Below are positions 18,112-27,497 of a DNA stretch of 64,000 bases, one piece after another. Source of the DNA: Cycloclasticus sp. (GTDB lineage: Bacteria; Pseudomonadota; Gammaproteobacteria; Methylococcales; Cycloclasticaceae); NCBI GenBank assembly GCA_040743155.1, contig JBFLJU010000001.1, forward strand, positions 2,353,144 to 2,417,143, in the 5' to 3' direction. The position numbers and the translations under genes are program-made. Positions within the stretch are counted from its first letter, which is position 1, and every line of letters starts with the position of its first letter. The notes under the pieces were generated by a model. That model did no database searches, was not told where the DNA came from, and worked only from the letters and a program-made list of their open reading frames with translations.

Positions 18112-19290
18112 TTGTACCTAACAGTGTTGAACAGGCGGCTTATTTGCAGCATTTTAATGCTGCTTTTGTTGCTATGTTCAACACCTTTAGTGGCCTCAGC
18201 AGAGAGCGAAAAAAAGCAACAGTTAGCTTTATTGCGCGCGCGCGTACAGTCAGTTGAAAAAAGTATCGCGTCAACTCAGCAATCTAAAACAAAAGAAGAA
18301 CAAGCGCTTAAGCAACTCGACAAGAAGTTGAGTGAGTCATCAAAAAAACTTCGATTTTTAAAAGCTAAGTTGGTTAACGCGAATAAAAAAATAAAGGAAT
18401 TACAGGCAGAACAAGGGGCGTTAAAACAGGGTATAAAAGAGCAAAAATCATTATTAGCTGAACAGTTAAAGTCAGCCTATTTAATGGGTAAGCAGCAGCG
18501 AGTAAAGATGTTGCTAAACCAACAGCAACCAGATCGAATGAGTCGGGTTATGCAGTATTATGATTATTTTAATCAAGCCAGAATGGATAACGTAAAGGTG
18601 CTTGAAACAGATATTCAGCAGCTGCTGAGTGTTGAAGAGCAGCTGATGAGTAAAAGGCGAGAGTTCGCATCATTTGTTGCTGCGAAAAAGGCCGAGAATA
18701 AAACGCTAGTGGTTGCAAAAAAACAGCGTAAATCAATCTTGGCACAGCTAAGTAAAAAAATTAAATCGTCGGCTGAAGAGCTGGCAGAGTTAAAAGAGAA
18801 CGAAAAGCGCTTAACCAAGCTATTGGCCAGTATTCGTCAAGCCATTATTGATATCCCCGTCTTAGCACAAAAAAACAAACCCTTTAAAAGTTTGAAAGGC
18901 AAACTTTCATGGCCGATAAAAGGGCACTTGCGTAAGCGTTTTGGTAGTGCAAGAAAATCCGGCCGTTACGATGGCGTAGTAATAAATGCAAGCGAAGGGA
19001 CAGGTATCAGGTCTATTTCACATGGTAGAGTGGTGTATGCTGACTGGTTGCGTGGTTACGGTTTATTAATCATTGTCGATCATGGCTCAAATTATATGAG
19101 CTTATATGCCTTCAATGAAGGCCTTTATAAAGAGGTGGGTGACTGGGTGGAGACGGGTGAGACCATAGCGGCGGTTGGTGTGAGTGGCGGCCAACAAAAA
19201 GCCGGTCTATACTTCAGCATTAGAAAAAATGGAAAACCAGTGAATCCTATTCACTGGTGTCGAGCGGTTAAAAAAGGCCGCGTCGGATAA
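18112..19290 (+). CDS. EnvC-like murein hydrolase activator
   Basis: Periplasmic protein that activates amidases at the septum. 392 residues or slightly fewer. Signal peptide at about 1-26 (charged NRR, leucine run, VASA). A long coiled coil runs over about 27-245, followed by a LytM/M23 domain (about 270-385). The zinc ligands of active M23 enzymes are gone: YDGVV, LYAFNE and AGLYFSI replace the HxxxD, HxH and HLHFE positions. As in EnvC, it should activate and not cut. The start is uncertain: TTG 18112, GTG 18124 and TTG 18127 are all in frame and no clear ribosome-binding site favours one. Confidence 0.88.
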   Translation: MYLTVLNRRLICSILMLLLLLCSTPLVASAESEKKQQLALLRARVQSVEKSIASTQQSKTKEEQALKQLDKKLSESSKKLRFLKAKLVNANKKIKELQAEQGALKQGIKEQKSLLAEQLKSAYLMGKQQRVKMLLNQQQPDRMSRVMQYYDYFNQARMDNVKVLETDIQQLLSVEEQLMSKRREFASFVAAKKAENKTLVVAKKQRKSILAQLSKKIKSSAEELAELKENEKRLTKLLASIRQAIIDIPVLAQKNKPFKSLKGKLSWPIKGHLRKRFGSARKSGRYDGVVINASEGTGIRSISHGRVVYADWLRGYGLLIIVDHGSNYMSLYAFNEGLYKEVGDWVETGETIAAVGVSGGQQKAGLYFSIRKNGKPVNPIHWCRAVKKGRVG

Positions 19291-19314
19291 ATATAGTGAG
19301 TTAATGGAGTTGAT

Positions 19315-20613
19315 ATGAGTTTTTTACGTAAAACGTTGCCGGTGTTGTTAGCTGGTGCGGCACTGGGTGTTATGTTGAGTGTTGGCGGCACGGTGCTGGC
19401 TGAAAAAGATCGGCTACGGAGTTCTTTGCCGCTCGAAGACTTAAGGGCGTTTTCAGAGGTGTTTGGGCAAATTAAAGCGTCTTACGTTGAAGAAGTCAGC
19501 GATCATGATTTATTGGAAAGTGCCATTAAAGGCATGTTATCGGGTTTAGACCCGCATTCAACCTACCTAGATAAAAAAGCGTTTAAGGACTTGCGTGAAG
19601 GAACACGTGGGGAGTTTGGTGGCCTAGGTATCGAGGTCGGCATGGAGGATGGTTTTGTTAAGGTGATTACTCCTATCGATGACACACCGGCGTTTAAAGC
19701 AGGTGTTGAAGCGGGTGATTTGATTATCCGACTAGATGAAAAGCCGGTTAAAGGAATGACGTTATCCGACGCTGTAAAAATCATGCGCGGTAAACCGGGC
19801 ACCGATATTTTATTAATGATCATAAGAGAAGGTGAACCAAAGCCGCTAAATATCACCATTACACGGGCGGTTATAAAGGTCGTCAGCGTGAAGAATCGCA
19901 TGTTAGAACCAGGCTATGGTTATGTCAGAATCGCAAGCTTTCAGACGCGGACGGGTGCGAACTTGAACGAAGCGATTTCTAAGCTGAAAAAAGAAAGTGA
20001 AAACAGTGAACTTAAAGGTTTGGTGTTGGATTTGCGTAATAATCCTGGAGGTCTGTTAAATGCCGCCGTTTCGGTGAGTGATTCGTTCTTAGACAGCGGC
20101 CTCATTGTTTATACAGAGGGCCGAATTGAACATTCCAAAATGAGTTTCAAAGCGGGGCCAGACGATATCTTAAAAGGTGCGCCTATTGTTGTGTTGATTA
20201 ACGGTGGCTCTGCATCGGCATCTGAGATTGTCGCTGGTGCGTTGCAAGACCATAGGCGCGCGGTGATTATGGGGCAACAAAGCTTTGGCAAAGGCTCGGT
20301 ACAAACCATTCTTGAAAATAATAAGGGTGGTGCAATTAAGTTGACTACGGCGCGTTATTTCACGCCATCAGGTCGCTCAATTCAAGCGGAAGGCATCACC
20401 CCCGACGTGACCTTGTCTAAAGTAAAACTAGAGCAGCTGGATGACGAATTTGCTTCTATCAAAGAAAAAGATTTGACCAAACACTTGGCTAATCCAGACG
20501 GTGAAGCCGATAATAATGAGCAAGTAGGTAAGAAAGAAAAAGCCTTGAGCAGTGATTACCCATTGAATGAGGCGTTAAATCTTCTGAAAGGGATTAATAT
20601 CCTGAGAAGGTAG
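19315..20613 (+). CDS. ctpA: C-terminal processing peptidase, S41 family
   Basis: Periplasmic serine protease that trims the C-termini of envelope proteins. 432 residues; a signal or anchor sequence covers about 5-29, a PDZ domain about 100-180 (FGGLGIEVG..), and the S41 core carries the Ser in NGGSASASEI (297-304) with the catalytic Lys in SFGKGS (about 326). TGGAG precedes the ATG. It follows the EnvC-like gene by 24 bases. EnvC-type activators and Ctp proteases both act in cell-wall turnover. Confidence 0.95.
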   Translation: MSFLRKTLPVLLAGAALGVMLSVGGTVLAEKDRLRSSLPLEDLRAFSEVFGQIKASYVEEVSDHDLLESAIKGMLSGLDPHSTYLDKKAFKDLREGTRGEFGGLGIEVGMEDGFVKVITPIDDTPAFKAGVEAGDLIIRLDEKPVKGMTLSDAVKIMRGKPGTDILLMIIREGEPKPLNITITRAVIKVVSVKNRMLEPGYGYVRIASFQTRTGANLNEAISKLKKESENSELKGLVLDLRNNPGGLLNAAVSVSDSFLDSGLIVYTEGRIEHSKMSFKAGPDDILKGAPIVVLINGGSASASEIVAGALQDHRRAVIMGQQSFGKGSVQTILENNKGGAIKLTTARYFTPSGRSIQAEGITPDVTLSKVKLEQLDDEFASIKEKDLTKHLANPDGEADNNEQVGKKEKALSSDYPLNEALNLLKGINILRR

Positions 20614-20667
20614 TTCAAGCTAGACGGAGGGCAGGGCGCTATCGGTAACTTTTCTGAAAAAGAGGGT

Positions 20668-21432
20668 GTGCGGCACTTAGTCGTCGTTATAGTCATGATG
20701 ATGCTGGCTTTTGCACCTACCGGCAGCGAAAGTGCGGGCGATAACTCACCGGCTGTGGTGAGTATTATTATTGATGATATTGGTTACCGGCTTAAGCAAG
20801 ACAGGCAGATGATTGAGCTGCCGGGTAAATTGACCTACGCCGTGCTACCTAATGGGCCAAAGGCCAAGCAATTGGCAAATTATGCACACCAGCTAGGCAA
20901 GGAAGTTATTTTGCATATGCCGATGCAATCAACACTTGGGGCGGTCGCGGAGAAGGGCGTGCTGGAAGTTGATATGGGTGAAAAAGAGGTCGTTAATGCC
21001 TTGCGTGAAGCGTTTTCTAAAGTGCCCCATGCTGTTGGTATGAATAATCACCAAGGCAGTTTATTAACAAGGCATCCAGGTCATATGGCGTGGGTGATGA
21101 AAGAAATGGCTAAAAAAGATTACTTTTTTATCGATAGCCGCACGTCAAAACAATCCGTTGCTGAAAAAATAGCCAAGGAACAGCGCGTTCGTGTACTGAG
21201 GCGGGATGTTTTTCTTGATCACGATGTTGATATGTCGAGTATCAAAGCACAATTTAATGAGCTCATCAAAAAAGCCAAGAAGAATGGCGCTGCGATAGGT
21301 ATTGGTCACCCACACCCTGAAACAATAGCCGTTCTTAAAGAGCTGTTGCCCACGTTAGAGTTACAAGGCATTGTGCTTGAGCCAATTTCATACCAATTTC
21401 AACAGCAAGCTACTCAGCTGGTTCTTCATTGA
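20668..21432 (+). CDS. Divergent polysaccharide deacetylase family protein (YibQ-like)
   Basis: Exported protein of the divergent polysaccharide deacetylase family (DUF610). 254 residues with a signal peptide over about 1-22, the start of the deacetylase fold at VVSIIIDDIGYR, and histidines in VILHMPMQS, GMNNHQGS and IGIGHPHPE at typical positions. The start is GTG 20668, close behind GAGGG. It is the last gene of the gpmI-envC-ctpA series. The substrate is not established for the family. Confidence 0.88.
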   Translation: MRHLVVVIVMMMLAFAPTGSESAGDNSPAVVSIIIDDIGYRLKQDRQMIELPGKLTYAVLPNGPKAKQLANYAHQLGKEVILHMPMQSTLGAVAEKGVLEVDMGEKEVVNALREAFSKVPHAVGMNNHQGSLLTRHPGHMAWVMKEMAKKDYFFIDSRTSKQSVAEKIAKEQRVRVLRRDVFLDHDVDMSSIKAQFNELIKKAKKNGAAIGIGHPHPETIAVLKELLPTLELQGIVLEPISYQFQQQATQLVLH

Positions 21433-21492
21433 CGCGTCATAGCGCAATAAATGCGTCAGCTTCACTTCTAGTTTCTTCTCATCGTGTGTGGC

Positions 21493-21523
21493 TTGCATAT
21501 TAATTTGATAAATTAGTATGCAA
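21493..21523. repeat. 31-bp near-perfect inverted repeat in a convergent intergenic gap
   Basis: TTGCATATTAATTT (21493-21506) and AAATTAGTATGCAA (21510-21523) are inverted copies with one mismatch around a GAT centre. It lies between the 3' ends of the YibQ-like and DUF934 genes. An RNA hairpin with one G-U pair would form on one strand. It could block read-through or be a protein-binding site. Confidence 0.55.
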
Positions 21524-21530
21524 TGAGCAT

Positions 21531-21548
21531 AAAAACTCTACTGTAGAG
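21531..21548 (-). terminator. Terminator of the cysI-DUF934 transcript
   Basis: Read on the minus strand, CTCTA-CAG-TAGAG is followed directly by TTTTT, 12 bases past the DUF934 stop. The stem is short (5 bp), extended by the neighbouring inverted repeat. Confidence 0.5.
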
Positions 21549-21559
21549 AGGCTGGCTCG

Positions 21560-21994
21560 TTAAAAAATGCTAAATTCGTCTAATTTGCTAAGCGCTAATT
21601 GGGCAGACTTTTCGTTAGCTAATTCCAGCACATCAAACCCTACGCGTGCTAAATACAACGCTTGGTCGGGCAGTATATCGCCGGTAGCTCTTAGTTCTTG
21701 CGCGTACTTACATTGCTCGCGCAGTGTTTTAGCAAGTGAGTAACCGCGGCCGTCGGCAAACGTGGGGAAGTTTATAGCGATAAGCGAAAAATACTGGAGG
21801 TCGTCGATAAAGGACTCTAGGCCCTCATTTCCGTCAACTAGCAGCCCTAGTGAAGATTTTTCTGAGATTAGGTCGCTTTTATTGGCCTGCCAATAGGCTA
21901 AATCAACGATGTTATGGCTGCCATGTAAGTCCTGCTCAGCGGCTTGATAGTGCCAACTGTCGTCAATAATTTGTTTGTTTTTAATGAGCGTCAT
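21560..21994 (-). CDS. DUF934 family protein linked to sulfite/nitrite reductase
   Basis: 144 residues of the DUF934 family, a small cytoplasmic protein almost always encoded directly after a siroheme sulfite or nitrite reductase. The conserved core includes LIAINFPTFADGRGYSLAKTLR (about residues 73-94). No cofactor motif is visible. It overlaps the cysI stop by 14 bases, so translation is coupled. Its biochemical role is unknown; an accessory or electron-transfer role is guessed from neighbourhood. Confidence 0.85.
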   Translation of the reverse strand: MTLIKNKQIIDDSWHYQAAEQDLHGSHNIVDLAYWQANKSDLISEKSSLGLLVDGNEGLESFIDDLQYFSLIAINFPTFADGRGYSLAKTLREQCKYAQELRATGDILPDQALYLARVGFDVLELANEKSAQLALSKLDEFSIF

Positions 21995-23624
21995 ACACTC
22001 GATCCTTAAAGGGTTTTAGCCCGATTCGTTTTAGTGTGGTGGCGAATTTTTCATTCTCTGTGCGATTTTCTTTATAGACTTGAACGATATCGTCAATAGC
22101 ATCGACCACAGAATCTTTGGCGATGGCTTTGCCTAATCTGTCGCCAAGCTTACTTTGATGGCTATCTGAGCCGCCAAGGGTGAGTTGATACCACTGCTCG
22201 CCTTTTTTATCAACGCCCAAAATGCCAATTTCGCCGATGCTGTGATGGCCGCAACCATTCATGCAGCCAGACATTTTTAAGCTGATATCGCCCATGTCGA
22301 TGGCACTTTCAGTAAAGCGATCGGTAATGCCTTGAGCAATGTCAATCGAGCTGGCGTTAGCTAGGCTACAAAAGTCTAGACCGGGGCAACAAATCATATC
22401 GGTAATGGTGCCGATATTGGCGGTGGCGAGGTCTTGCTCTTGCAATTGCTGCCAGAGTGCATATAAGTCGCTTGATTTGACATCGGTGAAGGCCAAATTT
22501 TGGTCGTGCGTGGTTCTAATTTGTCCGAAACTATAGCGATCAGCCATGTCGGCAACTTGTTCCATTTGCTCTGTCGTGACATCGCCAGGCGCGCGGTTTG
22601 GCGATTTTAGTGATAGAAAAACGACTCGATAACCGGTTTGTTTGTGTTCTTTCGTGTTTTGTTTGAACCATTGACGAAATAAGCCGCTGTTTTCTAAATG
22701 CTGCTCCAGAACCTCGTCCGTTGATGTTTCGTATTTAAACGGGGTGAAAAAGTGCTTAACACGCTGAATTTCTTCTGCTGAAAGGGTTAGCTCTCCGTTT
22801 CTAATAGAGGCCCACTCAGCTTCAACTTGTTCTTTAAATTTATCTAAACCTGTTTCACGCACAAGAATTTTAATACGTGCTTTGTATTTATTATCGCGAC
22901 GACCAAAACGGTTATAGGTTCGCAAAATAGCCTCAAGATACGATAGTAGGTCGGCTTCGGCGATAAAAGAATTGATGGTTTGCCCGATTACTGGGGTTCG
23001 CCCAAGGCCGCCGCCAACTAAGACTTCAAAACCAATATTCCCATTAGCATCTTTTTTAACGTGTAAGCCAATATCGTGCACTTGAGTCGCTGCTCGGTCT
23101 TTTGGTGATCCGCTAACGGCTATTTTAAATTTACGCGGCAGGTATGAAAACTCTGGGTGTAATGTTGACCATTGACGAATGATTTCGCAATACGGTCTTG
23201 GGTCTTCAATTTCATCAGCGCAGACACCCGCTAGTGGATCACTCGTGACATTTCTTATGCAGCTACCACTGCTTTGAATGGCGTGCATCTGGACGCTTGC
23301 AAGGTCGGCAAGAATGTCAGGCACTTGCTCAAGGGCAGGCCAATTGTATTGAATGTTCTGACGAGTGGTGAAGTGCCCGTAATCTTTGTCGTATTTATGC
23401 GCAATATGAGCAAACATGCGAAGCTGTTTACTTGATAACAAGCCGTACGGTATATTGACGCGCAGCATCGGTGCGTGAGTTTGAATGTAGAGCCCGTTCA
23501 TAAGGCGCAACGGACGAAATTGCTCTTCTGTTAGGTCGCCACTTAAGAATCGTTTGGTTTGATCGCGGAACTGTTCAACGCGTTCGTTGACGAGAGTTTG
23601 ATCAAATTCGTTATACAAGTACAT
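21981..23624 (-). CDS. cysI: Siroheme-[4Fe-4S] sulfite (or nitrite) reductase
   Basis: Haem enzyme carrying out a six-electron reduction, most likely sulfite to sulfide for cysteine synthesis. 547 residues with two ferredoxin-type repeats and the cluster/siroheme cysteines in CCPGLDFCSLA and KMSGCMNGCGHH. No flavoprotein subunit (cysJ) is adjacent, so electrons may come from ferredoxin or another donor. Sulfite is favoured over nitrite because of DUF934 and the neighbouring methionine genes; sequence alone does not settle it. It is divergent from metX. Confidence 0.87.
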   Translation of the reverse strand: MYLYNEFDQTLVNERVEQFRDQTKRFLSGDLTEEQFRPLRLMNGLYIQTHAPMLRVNIPYGLLSSKQLRMFAHIAHKYDKDYGHFTTRQNIQYNWPALEQVPDILADLASVQMHAIQSSGSCIRNVTSDPLAGVCADEIEDPRPYCEIIRQWSTLHPEFSYLPRKFKIAVSGSPKDRAATQVHDIGLHVKKDANGNIGFEVLVGGGLGRTPVIGQTINSFIAEADLLSYLEAILRTYNRFGRRDNKYKARIKILVRETGLDKFKEQVEAEWASIRNGELTLSAEEIQRVKHFFTPFKYETSTDEVLEQHLENSGLFRQWFKQNTKEHKQTGYRVVFLSLKSPNRAPGDVTTEQMEQVADMADRYSFGQIRTTHDQNLAFTDVKSSDLYALWQQLQEQDLATANIGTITDMICCPGLDFCSLANASSIDIAQGITDRFTESAIDMGDISLKMSGCMNGCGHHSIGEIGILGVDKKGEQWYQLTLGGSDSHQSKLGDRLGKAIAKDSVVDAIDDIVQVYKENRTENEKFATTLKRIGLKPFKDRVYDAH

Positions 23625-23738
23625 GTTATTATCGCTATCTAAGACGCGGTTAGTTTAGTTTAGATCGGCGAATATAAAGGCTTTTTCATATGATTAAAAA
23701 TAATATTAATTGATATTTATATAACCTAAAAGAATATT

Positions 23739-24878
23739 TTGTCTAAAATACCAACAGATTCAGTGGGCATTGTTCGGCCCGAAAAGCTTCATTTTGATGA
23801 GCCTCTAGCATTGGTGAGTGGAAAAAAAATTGAACAATACGATATCGTGTATGAAACGTATGGCACGTTAAACGCGCAGGCTGATAACGCAGTATTAGTT
23901 TGCCACGCGCTATCAGCGGATCATCATGCGGCGGGTTACCACAGCGACGAAGACGCTAAAGCAGGCTGGTGGGAGATTTGCATCGGCCCCGGAAAAGCGA
24001 TAGATACAAATCGTTTTTTTGTGGTGTCTCCAAGCAATCTTGGGCATTGCAGTGGGTCGACTGGGCCGCGTAGCGTGGACCCAAAAACCGGCAAGGCATA
24101 CGGCCCAGATTTCCCCATTGTAACGGTGGTTGATTGGGTTAATTATCAAAAACGTTTAGCCGACAGCTTAGGTATTACGCAGTGGGCGGCAGTTGCAGGC
24201 GGAAGTCTTGGTGGTATGCAGGCGCTGCAATGGGCGATTCAATTTCCTGAGATGATACGGCATAGTATTGTGATTGCCTCGGCACCCAAGTTATCCGCGC
24301 AGAATATTGCATTTAATGCAGTGGCTAGGCAAGCGATTATGAGTGACCCTGATTTTCACGAAGGTCGGTATTATGACCATGACACGGTGCCGACGAGTGG
24401 CTTAAAAACGGCCAGAATGCTAGGTCATATAACTTACTTATCAGACGACGCGATGGGCGATAAGTTTGGTCGTGAGTTGAAAGGCGATAAACTCAATTAT
24501 GACTACGGGGTGGAGTTTCAAGTAGAAAGTTACTTGCGCTATCAAGGCGAATCATTTGTTAGCCGGTTTGATGCGAATACCTATTTATTGATGACTAAAG
24601 CGCTGGACTATTTTGACCCCGCGGATCAAGAAGGGGGCGATTTGGCCGCCGTTTTCAAAAAAGTTCAAGCAAAATTCTTCTTAGCATCTTTTACAACGGA
24701 TTGGCGTTTTTCACCTGCGCGTTCACGAGAGATTGTCAGTGCGTTGGCAGACGCCAAGCGCGAGGTGAGTTACCTAGAGTTTGAGTCAAACCACGGTCAT
24801 GATGCGTTTTTAGTGAAAAATGATGACTATATTGATGCATTTAGTGCCTATATGCAGAATATTGAGGTGTCTAAATGA
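23739..24878 (+). CDS. metX: Homoserine O-acyltransferase
   Basis: Alpha/beta-hydrolase enzyme acylating homoserine, the first committed step of methionine synthesis. 379 residues. Nucleophile Ser156 in GGSLGGMQ, with Asp and His in TTDWRFSP and ESNHGHDAF completing the triad. MetX proteins use acetyl- or succinyl-CoA; many proteobacterial ones with metW beside them are succinyltransferases, so the acyl group is left open. The start is TTG 23739, aligned with the usual (D)DSVGIV opening; the ribosome-binding site is weak. metW overlaps its stop. Confidence 0.93.
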   Translation: MSKIPTDSVGIVRPEKLHFDEPLALVSGKKIEQYDIVYETYGTLNAQADNAVLVCHALSADHHAAGYHSDEDAKAGWWEICIGPGKAIDTNRFFVVSPSNLGHCSGSTGPRSVDPKTGKAYGPDFPIVTVVDWVNYQKRLADSLGITQWAAVAGGSLGGMQALQWAIQFPEMIRHSIVIASAPKLSAQNIAFNAVARQAIMSDPDFHEGRYYDHDTVPTSGLKTARMLGHITYLSDDAMGDKFGRELKGDKLNYDYGVEFQVESYLRYQGESFVSRFDANTYLLMTKALDYFDPADQEGGDLAAVFKKVQAKFFLASFTTDWRFSPARSREIVSALADAKREVSYLEFESNHGHDAFLVKNDDYIDAFSAYMQNIEVSK

Positions 24879-25477
24879 GTGAGTTAAGGCCCGAACTACA
24901 GAAAATTTGCGAATGGATTGAACCGGGTTCTAGAGTGCTTGACTTAGGCTGTGGTGACGGAGCTCTTTTAGATTGGTTGCAACGAAACCGCCAAGTGACG
25001 GGGTATGGAATTGAAATCAATCAAAAAAATGTTCTGAGTTGCTTAAAAAAGAAGGTGAGCATTATCCAGACGGATTTAGATGCGGGTCTAACGGATTTTG
25101 CAGATGCATCGTTTGATTACGTGATTATGACGCAGGCCTTACAAGCGCTTCAACGGCCAGATAAAACGTTGGAAGAAATGCTTCGTGTCGGGCGAAAGAG
25201 TATCGTCACCTTTCCTAACTTTGGCTTATGGCGATGTCGATTGTATTTGTCTATAAAAGGGCGTATGCCAGTCTCTAAGGCGTTGCCGGCAGAGTGGTAC
25301 GACACAAAAAACATTCACTTATGTACGGTGAATGATTTTGAGCGATTTTGTGAGCAACGCTCGATGGTCATCTCTAAGAGAGGTATCGTCGACTATAATC
25401 ACCAGCCTAGCGCGCTAATGAAACTATGGCCAAACCTATTTGGCGAGGTAGCGCTGTATCAATTGGATGAAAAATGA
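24875..25477 (+). CDS. metW: Methionine biosynthesis protein MetW
   Basis: SAM-dependent methyltransferase-fold protein needed with MetX for methionine synthesis in many proteobacteria. 200 residues; SAM motif [15 protein letters not shown] (about 21-35) and the conserved [15 protein letters not shown] block. The ATG overlaps the metX stop by four bases. Its molecular role is as a MetX partner; methyltransferase activity is not assured. Confidence 0.93.
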   Translation: MSELRPELQKICEWIEPGSRVLDLGCGDGALLDWLQRNRQVTGYGIEINQKNVLSCLKKKVSIIQTDLDAGLTDFADASFDYVIMTQALQALQRPDKTLEEMLRVGRKSIVTFPNFGLWRCRLYLSIKGRMPVSKALPAEWYDTKNIHLCTVNDFERFCEQRSMVISKRGIVDYNHQPSALMKLWPNLFGEVALYQLDEK

Positions 25478-25920
25478 TCAAGAAACTTAAGAAATATTGC
25501 GTGTTACTTTTATGTTTAATGCCGACAGTCAGTACAGCGGATAACGCTTATGTTTTTGGCGATTATATTGTGTATTACAACGCATTTACAGCAGACACAT
25601 TGCCGGCACAAATGGCGACGGCTTACGGCATTTTAAGGAGTAAATATAAGGGTGTCTTGAACCTTTCTATTCAAAAAAAGCAGAACCCGGGGAGCTTGCC
25701 TGAGCCAGTTAATGCAAGAGTTGAAGTGGATGCCATTAACCTTGTGGGGCAATTAAAATCTCTGGATTCAAGGCGGGTAACAGAAGGCGCGGCGATTTAC
25801 TACATCAGTGAATTTAGGGTGTCTAATAAAGAGAGGGTTACGTTTAATATCCGCTTGAAGCCCGAGGGCGAAACAAAATGGTTAGACTTTAGCTTTAAAC
25901 GCCAGTTTTATATAGACTAA
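25474..25920 (+). CDS. DUF4426 periplasmic protein
   Basis: 148 residues with a signal peptide of about 22 residues (KKLKK, hydrophobic core, STA-D) and a beta-rich remainder typical of DUF4426. The conserved start FGDYIVYYNAFTADTLPAQMA follows the cleavage site. It overlaps the metW stop by 4 bases. DUF4426 genes often follow metW, but a function is not known to me. Confidence 0.8.
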   Translation: MIKKLKKYCVLLLCLMPTVSTADNAYVFGDYIVYYNAFTADTLPAQMATAYGILRSKYKGVLNLSIQKKQNPGSLPEPVNARVEVDAINLVGQLKSLDSRRVTEGAAIYYISEFRVSNKERVTFNIRLKPEGETKWLDFSFKRQFYID

Positions 25921-25922
25921 CT

Positions 25923-25937
25923 AAGCCGTGAAGGCTT
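25923..25937. terminator. Weak hairpin between convergent DUF4426 and AmpG-like genes
   Basis: AAGCC-GTGAA-GGCTT lies in the 29-base gap between convergent genes. No real T-run follows, so termination is only possible. Confidence 0.3.
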
Positions 25938-25949
25938 GATTTCCTTATA

Positions 25950-27497
25950 CTATTTGTCCAGCTTGAAGTGCTTATTGGCGAAAGCAATTAAAACCAAGAC
26001 GGGCAAGCCCATTAGCGCAGTAATAAGGAAAAACTGCTCGTATCCCAGTGACTCAACCATAGAGCCTGAATAGCCGCCGAGTATTTTAGGAAGCAGTGTC
26101 ATTAGCGAACTAAAAATAGCGTATTGAACGGCGGTAAATGAAACGTTGGTTAAGCTTGATAAGAACGCAATGAAGGCGGCGCTGGCGAGGCCGGCGGATA
26201 GGTTGTCGGCAGAAATGACTATATAAAGCATCGGCATGTTATGCCCAACTTGCGCTAGAAGCATAAATAACAAGTTTGTTAGCGCAGACAATACCGCGCC
26301 AATAAATAAAATACGCATCACGCCAAAGCGCAATACTAGTAGACCGCCCAGAAAGCCGCCGACAAGTGTCATCAGTAGGCCAAATGTTTTGACGACGCTG
26401 GCAATTTCAGGCTTTGTAAAGCCTAAGTCTTGATAGAAAAGGTTAGAGATAACGCCGAGAACGATATCAGAAATCCGGTAGAGGCCAATCAGTGCTAATA
26501 ACAACCATGCCAATGACCAGCCGTAGCGGCGGAAAAAATCGTTGACGGGCTCGATGTAGCTTTTAGCAACAAGGGAATATGAAATAAGGCCGCTAGAAAC
26601 GAGGGTATAGGCAACGATGCTGGTTACAAATAGGCCAATTGCTAAACGCAGAAATTCGATGAAAGCGCTTGCCAAGGGTGCATTGGCTAAGAGAGAAACC
26701 AAGCCGGCTTTTGCAACGTTGGCGACAGTCGAGCTTAAAAGATAAAAAGTGATAAAGCTGGCGACGGCCAATGTGAAGAGCATTAACAGCTGTAAGTGAT
26801 CACGTTTATCGTGAAAAAAGTCGTTATGTACTTGTTTGTTAGGTTCGGAAATACTGAGGGTTGTGACAACACCAATGAGCATAAAGCCGGCCATTGAGAA
26901 ATAAGTGCCCTGCCAAGCGATATAGCTATAGCTGGCTAAGCTGGAGCCAAAATAGCTGGCCAATAATAAAGCGCCAGCGCCGGATGTGATCATGCCGATG
27001 CGATATCCTGCGATATAGCTAGATGACATTAACGCTTGCAGGTCGCTTTCGGCAGACTCAATACGGTAGGCGTCTATAACAATATCTTGGGTGGCGGACG
27101 AAAAGCCGAGCAAAATAGCGGCAAAGGCCATCAGGGTTAGGCTGTCGTGAGCAGGGTTTATGGAGGCGATCAGAGCGATGGACAATATAATCATTAATTG
27201 AGACAGTAAAATCCAGCTCCGTCGATACCCTAGCCAATGAGTTAAAAAGGGTAGCGGCAATTTGTCGACCAAGGGCGCCCAAACAAATTTAAATGAATAG
27301 CCTAGAGCCGCCCAGCTAAAATAAGTGACGGTGGCGCGTTCAATGCCGGCCTCACGTAGCCATAAACCCAAAGACGAAAAGATCAGTAATAGTGGAATAC
27401 CAGCAGAAATACCTAAAAAAAACATGGTAATGACGCGCGGCTGAGAGAAAGCACGAATGGATACTAACCAGCTAGTCTGTGCCATAGGTTGGGGCAT
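25950..27497 (-). CDS. AmpG-like major facilitator (muropeptide permease family)
   Basis: Inner-membrane MFS transporter of the AmpG group, which imports anhydromuropeptides for wall recycling. 515 residues with about 12-14 membrane helices; family segments FFLGISAGIPLLLIFSSLGLW near the N-terminus, GFSSATQDIVIDAYR and ADNLSAGLASAAFIAFLS. It overlaps the xthA stop by one base on the same strand, so both may be expressed together. AmpG identity is probable, with the exact substrate inferred. Confidence 0.85.
   Translation of the reverse strand: MPQPMAQTSWLVSIRAFSQPRVITMFFLGISAGIPLLLIFSSLGLWLREAGIERATVTYFSWAALGYSFKFVWAPLVDKLPLPFLTHWLGYRRSWILLSQLMIILSIALIASINPAHDSLTLMAFAAILLGFSSATQDIVIDAYRIESAESDLQALMSSSYIAGYRIGMITSGAGALLLASYFGSSLASYSYIAWQGTYFSMAGFMLIGVVTTLSISEPNKQVHNDFFHDKRDHLQLLMLFTLAVASFITFYLLSSTVANVAKAGLVSLLANAPLASAFIEFLRLAIGLFVTSIVAYTLVSSGLISYSLVAKSYIEPVNDFFRRYGWSLAWLLLALIGLYRISDIVLGVISNLFYQDLGFTKPEIASVVKTFGLLMTLVGGFLGGLLVLRFGVMRILFIGAVLSALTNLLFMLLAQVGHNMPMLYIVISADNLSAGLASAAFIAFLSSLTNVSFTAVQYAIFSSLMTLLPKILGGYSGSMVESLGYEQFFLITALMGLPVLVLIAFANKHFKLDK

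Noticed and set aside
18112-19290. Active LytM endopeptidase
   Set aside because: The zinc-ligand positions are substituted, so it is called an activator and not a hydrolase.
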